A stretch of DNA of 48,663 nucleotides from Bacteroidales bacterium (GTDB taxonomy: Bacteria; Bacteroidota; Bacteroidia; Bacteroidales; UBA3824). Below the pieces are notes generated by a model. It did no database searches. It was given only the letters and a program-made list of their open reading frames with translations, and had not been told where the DNA came from. Shown here in pieces: positions 1-8,091 of this stretch; position 1 is the stretch's first letter; each line of letters starts with the position of its first letter. The translations under genes and the position numbers were made by a program. The stretch spans positions 1 to 48,663 of the forward strand of contig JAFPYT010000042.1 in the NCBI GenBank assembly GCA_017394445.1, given 5' to 3'.

Positions 1-209
1 ACACAAAGGACGTGCTCAAACAGGCTCTGCTTGCATTCGACGGCACGCTCATAGTTGTTAGCCACGACCGCGATTTCTTAGACGGACTTGTAACCAAGGT
101 GTATGAATTTGGACATCAAAAGGTAAAAGAGCACCTCTGCGGCATCAACGAGTTCCTCGAAACCAAGAAAATGGAGCATTTGCAAGATATTGAGAGGAAG
201 GGGAAATAA
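1..209 (+). CDS. ABC-F family ATP-binding protein, C-terminal end (partial)
   Basis: The reading frame is open from the window edge (first full codon at base 3) to the stop, so only the last ~68 residues are visible. They contain the end of an ABC nucleotide-binding domain: the stretch LIVVSHDRDFLD is the H-loop region in the form typical of ABC-F ATPases, which carry two such domains on one chain and act on the ribosome rather than in membranes. The in-frame GTG at 12 lies inside this conserved domain, so it is not a real start. The protein ends about 40 residues after the H-loop with a charged, lysine-rich tail. The chemoreceptor gene converges from the other side with only 3 bases between the stop codons. 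Family assignment is firm. Which ABC-F subgroup (EttA-, Uup- or YbiT-like) cannot be told from this fragment. Confidence 0.85.
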   Translation, partial: TKDVLKQALLAFDGTLIVVSHDRDFLDGLVTKVYEFGHQKVKEHLCGINEFLETKKMEHLQDIERKGK

Positions 210-212
210 TCC

Positions 213-2078
213 CTACTCCTTCACCTTAAAATACTCCAACAATCCTAATAGTTTTTCAGCTTGAACAGAGAGGTTGTGGCTGTTGGCGGAGATTTCTTCG
301 CTGAGTGAGGCAAACTGCTGTGTGGATGTGTTGAATCGCTGTACGGCTGAGTTGATTTGTACGCTGCTCTGAGCCTGCTCGCTACATTGCGCGGCTATCT
401 CTTGCACAAGCGACGATGTGCGCTCTATTTCGGGAAGCACCGTGGCAAACACTTTACCCGTTTCAGAAGCCATATTCACGCCGTTTTTGCTCACAGAATC
501 AATCTCCTTGGCGGCAATGGCGCATTTTTCGGCAAGTTTGCGCACCTCGGCAGCCACCACGGCAAAACCTTTTCCGTGTTCGCCAGCGCGGGCTGCCTCC
601 ACTGCGGCATTGAGAGCAAGAATGTTGGTTTGAAAAGCAATCTCGTCTACAACCGAAATTTTGGCAGCAATATCATTCATTGCCTCAACAGTTTTTGTGG
701 CTGCCTTGCTGCAACTCTGAATGGCTGTGCTGTTGCTCATTGCAATCTTTTCGGTTTCGCGGGCGTTGTCGCTGTTGCGCTGAATCGACGAAGCCATCTC
801 CTGAATCGACGACGACACCTCCTCGGCACTCGCAGCCTGGTCGTTGGCGTTTTCGTTCATTGTGTTGCTGGTGTTGTTCATCTCGTGGCTTGCATTGGTA
901 ATATTCCGCGCCTCCTCGGTAATGTTGTCCACAATGTTGCGGAGGTTATCGGCAAGCCTGCCCATAGCGTTTTGCAGTTGTCCGATTTCATCTGTACTTT
1001 GGTCGCGTTTAAACTCAACGGTAAGGTCGCCATCCGAGAGACGCACGGCCCGCATAAGGCTGCGGTTGAGGGGATGGGTCATATGCTTGCGGGTCTTATA
1101 TGCGATATAGATAATTATCAGAGCCACAGCAAACAACGCCAAAATCAGTTGAATACGTGTAGAATTAAGTGCTCCGTTGATATCGTTCGACACCGACGAC
1201 ACTTTTGTAGCAAGTTTTTGTTTGAGCAGTGCGCTCTCTTGTTGCAATTCGGCGCTAATTTTTTCGCTTTCGGTAAAAGAATCGCCCATTTGTTGGTAAA
1301 AACCCACAAAGTTGTTGGCAAGTTTCATATACTCATTGCGGATAGTACCTAACTTTCTGATAATCTGACGGCTTTCTGCATCGGTAATTCCATTGGTAAC
1401 CTCTTTGATGGCGTTTTCGATGTTGGTGGTGATTCGCGATCTTCCCTCCTCGGTTTTGAGTGCGTTGGCAGATACCGACGAACGTATTGTGTTGATAAAT
1501 ACGTCGAGTTTCAATGTCCAATCGTGAGCAGCAATGGCAGCCAGCTTGTTGTTTGAGCTAACAAATTTTTTAACATTATTGTCTTGAATATCGCGCAATG
1601 CAATGAGTTGGTTCATAAGTTGGTCTCTAAAACCATACATTTCTTGAAAAGTATTTTCGCGACGGTCGCGAGTATCCCAAATAGACTTAGAGAGTTCGTA
1701 GCAGCGGTCGAAAAGCGAAACTGTCTTAGTGTAAGAATCATAGATATCATCGCGCATACCCGTTTTAGCAAAAAGGACACCAAGAGTGTCGAGACTCTGC
1801 TGAGCCTCCGACATAAACCTCATTCCCTCAAACTTTCGCTGTTCGTTGTTGGTTTGCACAAACACTTGAAGCGAATTAGTGGCAACGTTCAAATCGGTTT
1901 CGATATGGTCGGCGTGGTCGAGCATAGCAAGATATTCGCTGCTCAAACGCTCCGACTCTTGATAGATATTGGCTATTCGTATAAACAATATTGCCGACAC
2001 TATTACAAAAGGCAGTATCACACTTGTGTAACCCAACACAAGTTTTTGCTTAACAGAAAGATTCTTGATGAAACTCAT
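213..2078 (-). CDS. Methyl-accepting chemotaxis protein (chemoreceptor)
   Basis: This 621-residue protein has the standard layout of a transmembrane chemoreceptor. A membrane helix lies at about 13-35, followed by a long, mostly helical periplasmic sensor of about 270 residues. A second membrane helix is at 309-327, a HAMP linker at about 328-380, and then the cytoplasmic signalling coiled coil. The highly conserved hairpin tip (about 478-516, containing [21 protein letters not shown]) binds CheW/CheA in known receptors. The C-terminus ends LLEYFKVKE, with no CheR-binding pentapeptide of the NWETF type. The sensor has no family I recognise; its helical character suggests a four-helix bundle, which is inference. 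No che or flagellar genes are visible nearby, so its partners are unknown. A 331-residue open frame on the other strand at 357-1352 is a shadow. Confidence 0.93.
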   Translation of the reverse strand: MSFIKNLSVKQKLVLGYTSVILPFVIVSAILFIRIANIYQESERLSSEYLAMLDHADHIETDLNVATNSLQVFVQTNNEQRKFEGMRFMSEAQQSLDTLGVLFAKTGMRDDIYDSYTKTVSLFDRCYELSKSIWDTRDRRENTFQEMYGFRDQLMNQLIALRDIQDNNVKKFVSSNNKLAAIAAHDWTLKLDVFINTIRSSVSANALKTEEGRSRITTNIENAIKEVTNGITDAESRQIIRKLGTIRNEYMKLANNFVGFYQQMGDSFTESEKISAELQQESALLKQKLATKVSSVSNDINGALNSTRIQLILALFAVALIIIYIAYKTRKHMTHPLNRSLMRAVRLSDGDLTVEFKRDQSTDEIGQLQNAMGRLADNLRNIVDNITEEARNITNASHEMNNTSNTMNENANDQAASAEEVSSSIQEMASSIQRNSDNARETEKIAMSNSTAIQSCSKAATKTVEAMNDIAAKISVVDEIAFQTNILALNAAVEAARAGEHGKGFAVVAAEVRKLAEKCAIAAKEIDSVSKNGVNMASETGKVFATVLPEIERTSSLVQEIAAQCSEQAQSSVQINSAVQRFNTSTQQFASLSEEISANSHNLSVQAEKLLGLLEYFKVKE

Positions 2079-2220
2079 AAATAGTCACTTAGTTATTCTA
2101 TTGCACTTATACAAAAAAAGCACCAAAAAAGTTTGCGGGAAATTACGTTTTTATCAAAAAATCATATTGAATACGGTTAAAAAAATTAACAAAAAAAGTG
2201 TATGTTATGTATATTTATAT

Positions 2221-2228
2221 TATTTTTG
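2221..2228 (+). promoter_or_regulatory. Probable -7 promoter element for the lytic transglycosylase operon
   Basis: TATTTTTG fits the Bacteroidota -7 consensus TAnnTTTG. No clear TTTG lies about 20 bases upstream, so this is a half match. Transcription from it would begin near 2235. That falls after an in-frame ATG at 2198 and before the ATG at 2291, which supports the later start for the downstream gene. Confidence 0.4.
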
Positions 2229-2290
2229 CAAACAAAACTACATTAGCAAAGCAAACGTTATTTTTTGTAACAAATTTAATCGGAAAAACA

Positions 2291-3250
2291 ATGAGTAATT
2301 CTGCTACTCCTAAATATATTCTATCTGGATTATATATTGTAACTATATTCGTTATCAGTATTTTGGCTTTCAAAATGTTTGTCTGCTCGGTAGATGACGA
2401 TGGCGACGGACTTTACCGAAACGAGATGGCTACCAAATATAATGTCTATTGCCCTATTTTGCCCGACACGCTTGATTTCTGCGGCGAAAATGTGCCTATG
2501 GAAAATTTCGACGTGCGCGAATCGCTCGAAAAGGAGATTCTGAAAACAATGTACTGGCATTCTGAGACATTCCTATACCTTAAACGTGCCAACCGCTATT
2601 TCCCCGCAATGCGCAAGATACTCAAAGAGCAGGGCGTTCCCGAAGATTTTCTCTATCTCTGCGTGGTGGAGAGCGGTATGGACAATGTGGTGTCGCCGAT
2701 GAAGGCTGTGGGTTTTTGGCAGATTCTTGAATCCACCGGCAAGGAGTGCGGATTGGAAATCAACGAAGAGGTGGACGAGCGTTACGATTTTGAAAAATCT
2801 ACCTACGCCGCTTGCTACTTCTTAAAACAGGCTTACGCTAAATTTGGTTCGTGGACAATGGCTGCGGCTTCGTACAACTGCGGACAATACGGACTTCAGA
2901 GGTTAGTTAACCGTCAGGGCGAAAACAATTATTACAACCTCAAGCACAATAGCGAAACAGGACGTTATGTCTACCGCATTCTTGCATACAAAATGTTGCT
3001 GTCGCGTCCTGCCGATTTTGGTTTCTGCTATCGTCAAAAAGACCTTTACAAACCTATCGAAACCAACACTGTGGCTGTGGACAGCGCAATTACCGATATG
3101 TACACTTTTGCCAAAAATTACACCGTCAATTATAAGATTTTTAAGCTATTGAACCCCTGGCTCAGAGACACAAAACTTACCAACAAAGATCAAAAGACAT
3201 ATTATATAAAGGTGTTGGCGGATGGCGCACGCAAAGAAAAAAAGAAATAA
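2291..3250 (+). CDS. Membrane-anchored lytic transglycosylase (SLT domain, GH23)
   Basis: Lytic transglycosylases cleave the glycan strand of peptidoglycan between MurNAc and GlcNAc with anhydro-MurNAc formation. I start the gene at ATG 2291 (319 residues) rather than at the in-frame ATG 2198: the later start gives a normal N-terminus with one membrane helix (about 10-31), and a likely promoter element lies between the two. The SLT domain spans about 95-205. The catalytic glutamate is E127 in the motif VVESGMD, followed by SPMKAVGFWQI (135-145), the ERYDFEKST motif and the AAASYNCG motif near 191-198. A poorly conserved tail of about 100 residues follows; no LysM repeat is evident. Its last 29 bases overlap the next gene, a peptidoglycan polymerase, implying co-translation of a cell-wall hydrolase with a synthase. 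Confidence 0.9.
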   Translation: MSNSATPKYILSGLYIVTIFVISILAFKMFVCSVDDDGDGLYRNEMATKYNVYCPILPDTLDFCGENVPMENFDVRESLEKEILKTMYWHSETFLYLKRANRYFPAMRKILKEQGVPEDFLYLCVVESGMDNVVSPMKAVGFWQILESTGKECGLEINEEVDERYDFEKSTYAACYFLKQAYAKFGSWTMAAASYNCGQYGLQRLVNRQGENNYYNLKHNSETGRYVYRILAYKMLLSRPADFGFCYRQKDLYKPIETNTVAVDSAITDMYTFAKNYTVNYKIFKLLNPWLRDTKLTNKDQKTYYIKVLADGARKEKKK

Positions 3251-3950
3251 AACCCGTCGTAATCGCGGATTCTTCTTTTACCTGATACGCATAATGTTAT
3301 GTATATCAGTTGCGTTACTTGTGTGGCCTATTTATTTTGTGGTGCTCTACAAGTTTGTGCCGGTTTATTACACACCGCTGATGCTTCAACGCCAAATCGA
3401 AAGCATTGGTATGGATAATAAGCCATCGGTGCAAAAAGAGTGGATATCTTACAAAGATATTTCGCCGGCATTAACAAGGGCGGTGATTTCGTCGGAAGAC
3501 AACCTTTTTCAAAAGCACAACGGATTTAGTTTCGACAATATTCAAAAAGCCTGGGACGATATTCAAAGCGGCAAGCGTTTCCGTGGCGGAAGCACCATCA
3601 GTCAGCAGACTGCCAAGAATGTTTTTCTTTTTCCTGTAAAATCGTATGTAAGAAAAGCATACGAGGCTTACCTCACAGTGTTGATAGAATGGATTTGGGG
3701 CAAACGCCGCATTATGGAGGTCTACCTCAACGTAATAGAGATGGGCGACGGAATTTATGGCGCGGAGGCTGCTGCCAAAAAGTTTTTTAACCGTAGGGCA
3801 AAGCAGCTCAACGACCAGCAGTGCGCCCTTATAGCCGCCTGCTTGCCCAATCCGCTGATTTACAAAGTGGGGCAACCATCTAAATATATACAAAAGCGAC
3901 AGGCTAAAATCCTGTCGCTAATGCCCAAGATGGGAAAAATTGAATTATAA
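3222..3950 (+). CDS. mtgA: Monofunctional peptidoglycan glycosyltransferase (GT51)
   Basis: This 242-residue protein polymerises lipid II into glycan strands at the outer face of the inner membrane. It has a basic N-terminus (KKKRNKTRRNR), one membrane anchor at about 17-47 and a GT51 domain filling the rest, the usual size for MtgA. There is no transpeptidase domain. The catalytic glutamate is E92 in AVISSEDNLFQKHNG. The second conserved block GGSTISQQTAKN lies at 122-133, and KRRIMEVYLN (161-170) supplies the second conserved glutamate, E166. It starts inside the 3' end of the lytic transglycosylase gene in another frame. It converges with the next gene, and the two stop codons are 8 bases apart with no obvious terminator between them. 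Confidence 0.95.
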   Translation: MAHAKKKRNKTRRNRGFFFYLIRIMLCISVALLVWPIYFVVLYKFVPVYYTPLMLQRQIESIGMDNKPSVQKEWISYKDISPALTRAVISSEDNLFQKHNGFSFDNIQKAWDDIQSGKRFRGGSTISQQTAKNVFLFPVKSYVRKAYEAYLTVLIEWIWGKRRIMEVYLNVIEMGDGIYGAEAAAKKFFNRRAKQLNDQQCALIAACLPNPLIYKVGQPSKYIQKRQAKILSLMPKMGKIEL

Positions 3951-3958
3951 TTTTTAGT

Positions 3959-4738
3959 TTAGAAACCTATTTGAAACCCTGCAAAAGCAGCCACATCGTC
4001 GCTCTGCGGATTATATCCAAACACGGCATACACCGGCAGCGAAAAATGTTCGGTGATTTTGATGTCGTGCGATGCTTTTACACCAACGTTAACCACATTA
4101 GCACCGTGTTCGCCAGAGCAATCGCCATACCAAGTGGTTTTGCTGAATGTGGCTCCCACAAACGGACGAAAGTCGATTTCTTTTACCGTGGCGGTGTATC
4201 CCACCTCAAAGTAAGTGGAATAGGCGTTTTTCATAGCGTCGTCGGGGTCTTCTTCCCAGTCGCGCTTGTCGGCACCGTAAAAGAGGATGTTAAACGAAGC
4301 GTCTAACCCAAACTCGCTTTCCCAGTCGGTAGAAAATTCGAGAGTGTGTCCCGTTTCGTGGGCGTGATACTCGCTGAATTTTGGCATCATCGACGATGGC
4401 ACGCCGTAGTCAGATATCGTATAATAATCTGTTACGGTAAATGTTACCTGTCCGGCTGTTACCGATGTGTACATATCCAACTCTTTGTACTCTCCGTCAA
4501 ACGATGTGCAGTTCCAAAAACCGAGCGAAAAAGGACCTGCGTTGAAGTCGAAATAGGGCTGAAAAGTAGCTCCTTCGGCAATGGTTAACCCGCGCCAAAC
4601 ATAACCGCTGGCAATGTCGGTGCCGCCATTAAACGAAATCACCGGCTCTGTGGCAAATTCAAATTCGTCGTCATCGTCTTGTGCGTAAGCTCCTAAGGCA
4701 AGAGCAATTGCGAATGTTAGTGCTAATAGTTTTTTCAT
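3959..4738 (-). CDS. Putative outer-membrane beta-barrel protein (TorF/porin-like)
   Basis: The 259-residue product begins with a clear signal peptide (MKKLLALTFAIALALGAYA, cleavage near 19/20) followed by a strongly acidic stretch (QDDDDEFEFATE). The rest alternates polar and hydrophobic or aromatic residues as in short beta strands and ends in GFQIGF, a C-terminal phenylalanine as expected for an outer-membrane barrel. The segment SGYVWRGLTIAEGATFQPYF resembles the TIGR02001/TorF group of uncharacterised porin-like proteins; that is recognition by eye and moderately sure. It starts 18 bases after the stop of a sugar:cation symporter on the same strand. The two are therefore probably co-transcribed and may form an uptake pair, with this protein passing the solute through the outer membrane. 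That role is inference. Confidence 0.7.
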   Translation of the reverse strand: MKKLLALTFAIALALGAYAQDDDDEFEFATEPVISFNGGTDIASGYVWRGLTIAEGATFQPYFDFNAGPFSLGFWNCTSFDGEYKELDMYTSVTAGQVTFTVTDYYTISDYGVPSSMMPKFSEYHAHETGHTLEFSTDWESEFGLDASFNILFYGADKRDWEEDPDDAMKNAYSTYFEVGYTATVKEIDFRPFVGATFSKTTWYGDCSGEHGANVVNVGVKASHDIKITEHFSLPVYAVFGYNPQSDDVAAFAGFQIGF

Positions 4739-4756
4739 CTTATCAAGTATTAATTG

Positions 4757-6136
4757 TTATTTCTTAATCGGGAACTTATAAGCCAAGAAACCCATAATAG
4801 CCGCAATAGCAGCCGGGAACAGCGAGAATAAGCACCAAATCATAGTGTTAACCGATTCGGCATTGGTGATAGTTACCACGGTTTTGGCAATCTCTTTTCC
4901 GGTGGCGGGGTCAACCTCTACCACTGTGTTGGAAACCAATCCGGCAGCACCCAAGAGCAATGCAATGAGCGAACCCGATATTGCGCCGCCAAATTTCTGA
5001 GCCATTGTGCCCGACGAGAAAATCAAGCCGGTAGACGATGTTCCGTTTTTTTCGGTGGCGTAATCGGCAACGTCGGCATACATCGACCAAAGAAGCGGCG
5101 AATAAAGTCCCACGCCAACAGATGTAAGTATCACCACCACCACCATCAGCCACATATAGCTGCGGTCCATAGGTATAAAGAAGAAAATCACCGAGCAAAC
5201 CAGGCAAATCAACGATGCATATACAAACGCCATACGCTTGGAGCCCACTTTTTGGGTAAACTTGGGCGAAACGCCGCCGAAAATCATACATGTTACCTCG
5301 CCGATAGCCATAAACACGGTGTAGTTGATGATTAATCCCCAAAGGTTGATGTCGCCCTGATTCTGTCCGTCGAGGCAGTAGGTGAGCATATAGCCTGCCA
5401 CAGCGTAACGGAATCCGTTGAAAAAGTTGGTGCAGATACCAATAGAAGTAAGGTAGATCCACGGTTTGTTTTTCACGAGGTCGGCAAACTGCTTAAACGA
5501 GAATTTTTCGGCGCGGACGGGTTTGAGGCGTTCTTTGGTCATAAGTCCGCAGGCAAGAGTCATCAAAGCTGCAATACCTCCAAACACAGCTCCGATTACA
5601 GCGTACTGGTGCTGCTCAGTACCGCCAATGGCCTTTTGAATATAGGGGAACGAAAGCAGGGTGACAAATCCCATAGCGTAGGCACCCACCATACGGAACG
5701 ATGAAAACTGGTTTTTCTCATTGTCGTCGCTTGTCATAACGCCGAGGAGCGAACCGTAAGGAACGTTAACGGCAGTGTAAACCGCCATCATTAATAAATA
5801 TAAAGTGTAAGCGTAAACGCGTTTGCCAGCCTCGCCAAAGTCGGGAGTGTAGAGCAGGAGCGCGAAAATCAGTCCGAAAGGAATAGCGCCGATAATAAGC
5901 CACGGACGGTAAGTGCCCCAGCGCGACTGCGTCCTGTCGGCAAGACTGCCCATAATCGGGTCGGTAAACACGTCGAAGAGCCTTGCCAACAGCATAAGGG
6001 CGCCGGCATCGGCAAACGAAAGTCCGAAAATGTTAGTAAAGAACAGCGGGAACGCTATCGACATAATTTTCCACGATACGCCGCCTGCGGCAGCATCGCC
6101 GAGCGCATATCCTATTTTTTCTTTTAATGAAGCCAT
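4757..6136 (-). CDS. GPH-family sugar:cation symporter (MelB/XylP-like MFS transporter)
   Basis: This 459-residue polytopic membrane protein (about 12 hydrophobic segments) belongs to the glycoside-pentoside-hexuronide:cation symporter branch of the major facilitator superfamily. The hallmark is the loop at 54-80, DVFTDPIMGSLADRTQSRWG followed by TYRPW, which holds the conserved Asp residues D55, D59 and D67 that in MelB take part in cation coupling. N-terminal KIGYALGDAAAGG is also typical. The substrate cannot be deduced: no glycosidase or isomerase lies next to it. The gene opens a two-gene unit with the downstream barrel protein. A TATATTTG box upstream (6191-6184) is a candidate promoter. 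Confidence 0.88.
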   Translation of the reverse strand: MASLKEKIGYALGDAAAGGVSWKIMSIAFPLFFTNIFGLSFADAGALMLLARLFDVFTDPIMGSLADRTQSRWGTYRPWLIIGAIPFGLIFALLLYTPDFGEAGKRVYAYTLYLLMMAVYTAVNVPYGSLLGVMTSDDNEKNQFSSFRMVGAYAMGFVTLLSFPYIQKAIGGTEQHQYAVIGAVFGGIAALMTLACGLMTKERLKPVRAEKFSFKQFADLVKNKPWIYLTSIGICTNFFNGFRYAVAGYMLTYCLDGQNQGDINLWGLIINYTVFMAIGEVTCMIFGGVSPKFTQKVGSKRMAFVYASLICLVCSVIFFFIPMDRSYMWLMVVVVILTSVGVGLYSPLLWSMYADVADYATEKNGTSSTGLIFSSGTMAQKFGGAISGSLIALLLGAAGLVSNTVVEVDPATGKEIAKTVVTITNAESVNTMIWCLFSLFPAAIAAIMGFLAYKFPIKK

Positions 6137-6183
6137 AATAAGTTATAAAATTAGTAATCGAGGTAAATAAGTTTTTCACGATT

Positions 6184-6191
6184 CAAATATA
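6184..6191 (-). promoter_or_regulatory. Candidate -7 element of the symporter/porin operon
   Basis: On the minus strand this reads TATATTTG, a full match to TAnnTTTG, about 48 bases before the symporter start codon. No TTTG or TTG lies at the expected distance upstream, so it is a half match. Confidence 0.4.
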
Positions 6192-6244
6192 AGGAATAAT
6201 TGTAAATATGTAATAACAGAAGAGAAAAAAAACTGGGATTAATG

Positions 6245-6470
6245 CACGGCACTTTCATTTAAAAAAAATATCACCGAATAAAACAAATTAAACAAACTGT
6301 TTTACAATAAATTACATTAACAAATACCGCAAGCGGTGGCGAATATACCAAATACGCACAAATTCGTTTAATTCGTAAAATTAGAATTCAACTTGTTGAA
6401 TTTTAATTTATTAGTAGTGATTGAATATTTGTTTCATTTGTTAAATTCGGTGTTAAATAAAAGTGCCGTG
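6245..6470. mobile_element. MITE-like 226-bp element with long terminal inverted repeats
   Basis: The left end CACGGCACTTTCATTTAA (6245-6262) is the reverse complement, at 17 of 18 bases, of the right end at 6453-6470. After a 9-base insertion in the left arm the symmetry resumes: 6272-6296 matches the complement of 6428-6452 at 22 of 25 bases. The element is flanked by GGGATTAATG (6235-6244) and GGGATAATG (6471-6479), an imperfect direct repeat that could be a target-site duplication. Inside lie two further palindromes: ACCGC-aa-GCGGT at 6326-6337 and a 15-base-arm hairpin at 6378-6409 (14 of 15 pairs). It encodes nothing. A non-autonomous miniature transposon is the simplest reading; a folded regulatory RNA is the alternative. 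No transposase that would move it is visible in the window. Confidence 0.6.
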
Positions 6471-6484
6471 GGGATAATGTGGGG

Positions 6485-6513
6485 AAAAAAAATGGCGACA
6501 TTGATTGCCGCCA
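6485..6513 (-). terminator. Rho-independent terminator of the DUF6261 gene
   Basis: Read on the minus strand, TGGCG pairs with CGCCA across an 11-base loop and is followed by a run of eight T (the A-run at 6485-6492). It lies about 40 bases after the stop codon. The stem is short, but its position and T-run are convincing. Confidence 0.65.
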
Positions 6514-6552
6514 CCTTATTATAAAACTTCACTGTTATATGGGGAACATTTA

Positions 6553-7296
6553 TTAAGCTGATGGTGTAGAATTAGGCATAGGCTCGTTGTTTTTGCGGGC
6601 AACAGAGAGACGGTTCATCTCGTTGACAATAATCGCCAACTTTCTAACGAACATTTTGCCAAAGATGGCAAGATTGTTTTGGGTGGCAACCTCGTCGTTG
6701 ATGTAGTTTTTAAAACTTGAATATGCAGTCACAAACTCGTTGCAAGCCTGCTGGAACACCTGGCGTTCTTTGCCCGCCTTGTATTCGGCACGCTCGGTGA
6801 GGGCGTTGAGCAGGGTGGCCTGAGCCGCATCGAGCTCTTCCAACACGTCGGTAAGATCGAGCAGTTTGAGGTCGGTCTTTGTAAATTGGTTGAGGTCGTT
6901 GACAAGGACTTGTGTAAGACCCTGGCGAGCCTTTTGGTTGGTGCAGTCGCTCTTGCGTTTCTTGTCGGTAAGCATATTGTCGGCACGCTCAGCCACAGCC
7001 ACAATTTCGGGCTTGTTGGTGCGTTTCAATCCCGCCTTGATTTTAAAGCATACCACATCGTAGAGGTTCATATTCAAAGTGTCGGCAGCAGCCACCACAT
7101 CGTTTAAGAAAGCAGGAGAATAGTTTGCTCCAATCTTCAATTTCTCAAAACTAACTTTGATTTTGCTAAAACGTTTCAGAAAAGCGGAATCTTCGGTATC
7201 AATATCGCTTTCTAATGCTACTATACTGCCTACAAAGTTGAGAAGCTCAACTTTTCTTACGTAGTTAAACGCAGGTCCGGTAAGAATTTTTGCCAT
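6553..7296 (-). CDS. DUF6261-like hypothetical protein
   Basis: The 247-residue product has no signal peptide or membrane segment and looks almost wholly alpha-helical, with heptad-like Leu/Ala spacing. I read it as a member of the DUF6261 group of Bacteroidota proteins of similar length. That match is from memory of the family's general look, not from a motif. No catalytic pattern is visible, and the function is unknown. The tail ends in a Pro/Ser/Asn-rich stretch (NNEPMPNSTPSA). It is transcribed alone, with a full canonical promoter upstream (7338-7369) and a terminator downstream. An inverted-repeat element lies just beyond the terminator. Confidence 0.65.
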   Translation of the reverse strand: MAKILTGPAFNYVRKVELLNFVGSIVALESDIDTEDSAFLKRFSKIKVSFEKLKIGANYSPAFLNDVVAAADTLNMNLYDVVCFKIKAGLKRTNKPEIVAVAERADNMLTDKKRKSDCTNQKARQGLTQVLVNDLNQFTKTDLKLLDLTDVLEELDAAQATLLNALTERAEYKAGKERQVFQQACNEFVTAYSSFKNYINDEVATQNNLAIFGKMFVRKLAIIVNEMNRLSVARKNNEPMPNSTPSA

Positions 7297-7337
7297 ACTG
7301 TTTTATAGTTTAAGTTTAATTGTGTGTTTTTCGTTGC

Positions 7338-7369
7338 CAAATGTAAGGTATATTTTATTAATATGCAAA
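7338..7369 (-). promoter_or_regulatory. Canonical Bacteroidota promoter of the DUF6261 gene
   Basis: On the minus strand it reads TTTG (7369-7366), 20 bases, then TACATTTG (7345-7338), a full match to TTTG-N20-TAnnTTTG. The start codon is 41 bases after the -7 box. Confidence 0.75.
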
Positions 7370-7495
7370 TTTTAATGTAATTTTTTTAATAAAATAATAA
7401 TTTTTTTTAAAAACAGCCTTCAATCTGTTAAGAAAACCCGAGTTGAGCGTTGAAAACACCAATATTTTTTTACCGAAAGGCGGAGATAAAAACCC

Positions 7496-7578
7496 CAACA
7501 CCTATCTAACCAGCAAAATCGGTGTAGTTTTAAATCCTCAACACCAATCTAACAAACAAAATCGGTGTAGTTTTAAAT
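7496..7578. repeat. Two direct 40-base repeats, 43-base period
   Basis: Copies at 7496-7535 and 7539-7578 match at 37 of 40 bases and end in the same GGTGTAGTTTTAAAT. Each copy begins CAACACC, so ACACC and GGTGT can pair within a copy as a small stem. A partial third start (AACACCAAT) occurs at about 7455. The sequence is non-coding. Confidence 0.75.
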
Positions 7579-7708
7579 TAAAAGTGGTTTTCGGTTTAAA
7601 AAGAAAGCACTTGACAACAAAAAGTAGCCCTTTATTCTAAAAAAAATGATACTACAAAATATTCAATTCGCATTTTCTTTATAAAAAAATGGCACTTCAA
7701 TTTTTTTT

Positions 7709-7771
7709 CTACCCCTTTCTACACAAATAACAGCCAATTAAAAATTTAAACTACCCCTTTCTACACAAATA
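7709..7771. repeat. Exact 21-base direct repeat pair, 42-base period
   Basis: Positions 7709-7729 and 7751-7771 are identical (core CTACCCCTTTCTACAC). The period is almost the same as that of the unrelated pair 130 bases upstream. Two copies only; no CRISPR leader or cas genes. Confidence 0.7.
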
Positions 7772-8010
7772 GATAGCAAAAATTTTTTTCAACTCAACCC
7801 TTCTTTCTTGCAAGATAGGTGTTGCGAACTTTAGTGTAATTAAATATTATTATATATATAATAATTAATTATAATTCAAGTGCTTTAATTTTAATTTGAT
7901 AGATGATTTGATTTTAGATGAGGTTATATTTATATAAATAGATATATACAGATATAAGGATAATATAAACATAAAATAATTAAATAATTTAAAAACTAAA
8001 TGATATATTT

Positions 8011-8042
8011 TTTGTACATTTGAAAAACCTTTTTTATCTTTG
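8011..8042 (+). promoter_or_regulatory. Canonical promoter of the first Rpn-family gene
   Basis: TTTG (8011-8014), 20 bases, TATCTTTG (8035-8042): a perfect match to the Bacteroidota housekeeping promoter. The -7 box is 49 bases before the start codon. The second Rpn gene (minus strand, start 45715) has the same two boxes with the same spacing. Confidence 0.8.
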
Positions 8043-8091
8043 CGTATCAAAATCTTAAATATGCATTGAAACAAACAAAACAGTTGTAACT

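Larger units (their letters stand above)
6137..6552. other. 416-base gene-free stretch holding an inverted-repeat element and a terminator
   Basis: No plausible gene is present. From left to right it holds the probable promoter of the symporter gene (6184-6191, minus strand), a 226-bp element with terminal inverted repeats (6245-6470), and the terminator of the DUF6261 gene (6485-6513, minus strand). Confidence 0.7.
7297..8091. other. 795-base AT-rich non-coding region with direct repeats and two promoters
   Basis: Open frames here (for example 7443-7640 on the plus strand and 7865-8074 on the minus strand) have low-complexity products and are not credible genes. The stretch holds the DUF6261 promoter (7338-7369), a 40-base imperfect direct repeat pair (7496-7578), an exact 21-base repeat pair (7709-7771), a very AT-rich segment at about 7840-8000, and the promoter of the Rpn gene (8011-8042). 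Confidence 0.7.

Noticed and set aside
357..1352. 331-residue open frame on the plus strand across the chemoreceptor gene
   Set aside because: It is antisense to a complete, well-conserved chemoreceptor and its product is Cys/His-rich with no recognisable motif. It is a by-product of codon bias on the other strand.
2198..2290. Earlier ATG start for the lytic transglycosylase
   Set aside because: It would add 31 residues before the membrane anchor, and a probable promoter -7 box lies downstream of it.
7443..7640. 65-residue open frame in the repeat-bearing intergenic region
   Set aside because: It runs through the direct repeats, has a low-complexity product and shows no promoter or family resemblance.
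7496..7771. Possible CRISPR array
   Set aside because: There are only two copies of each of two different repeats, no third unit of equal spacing and no cas genes.
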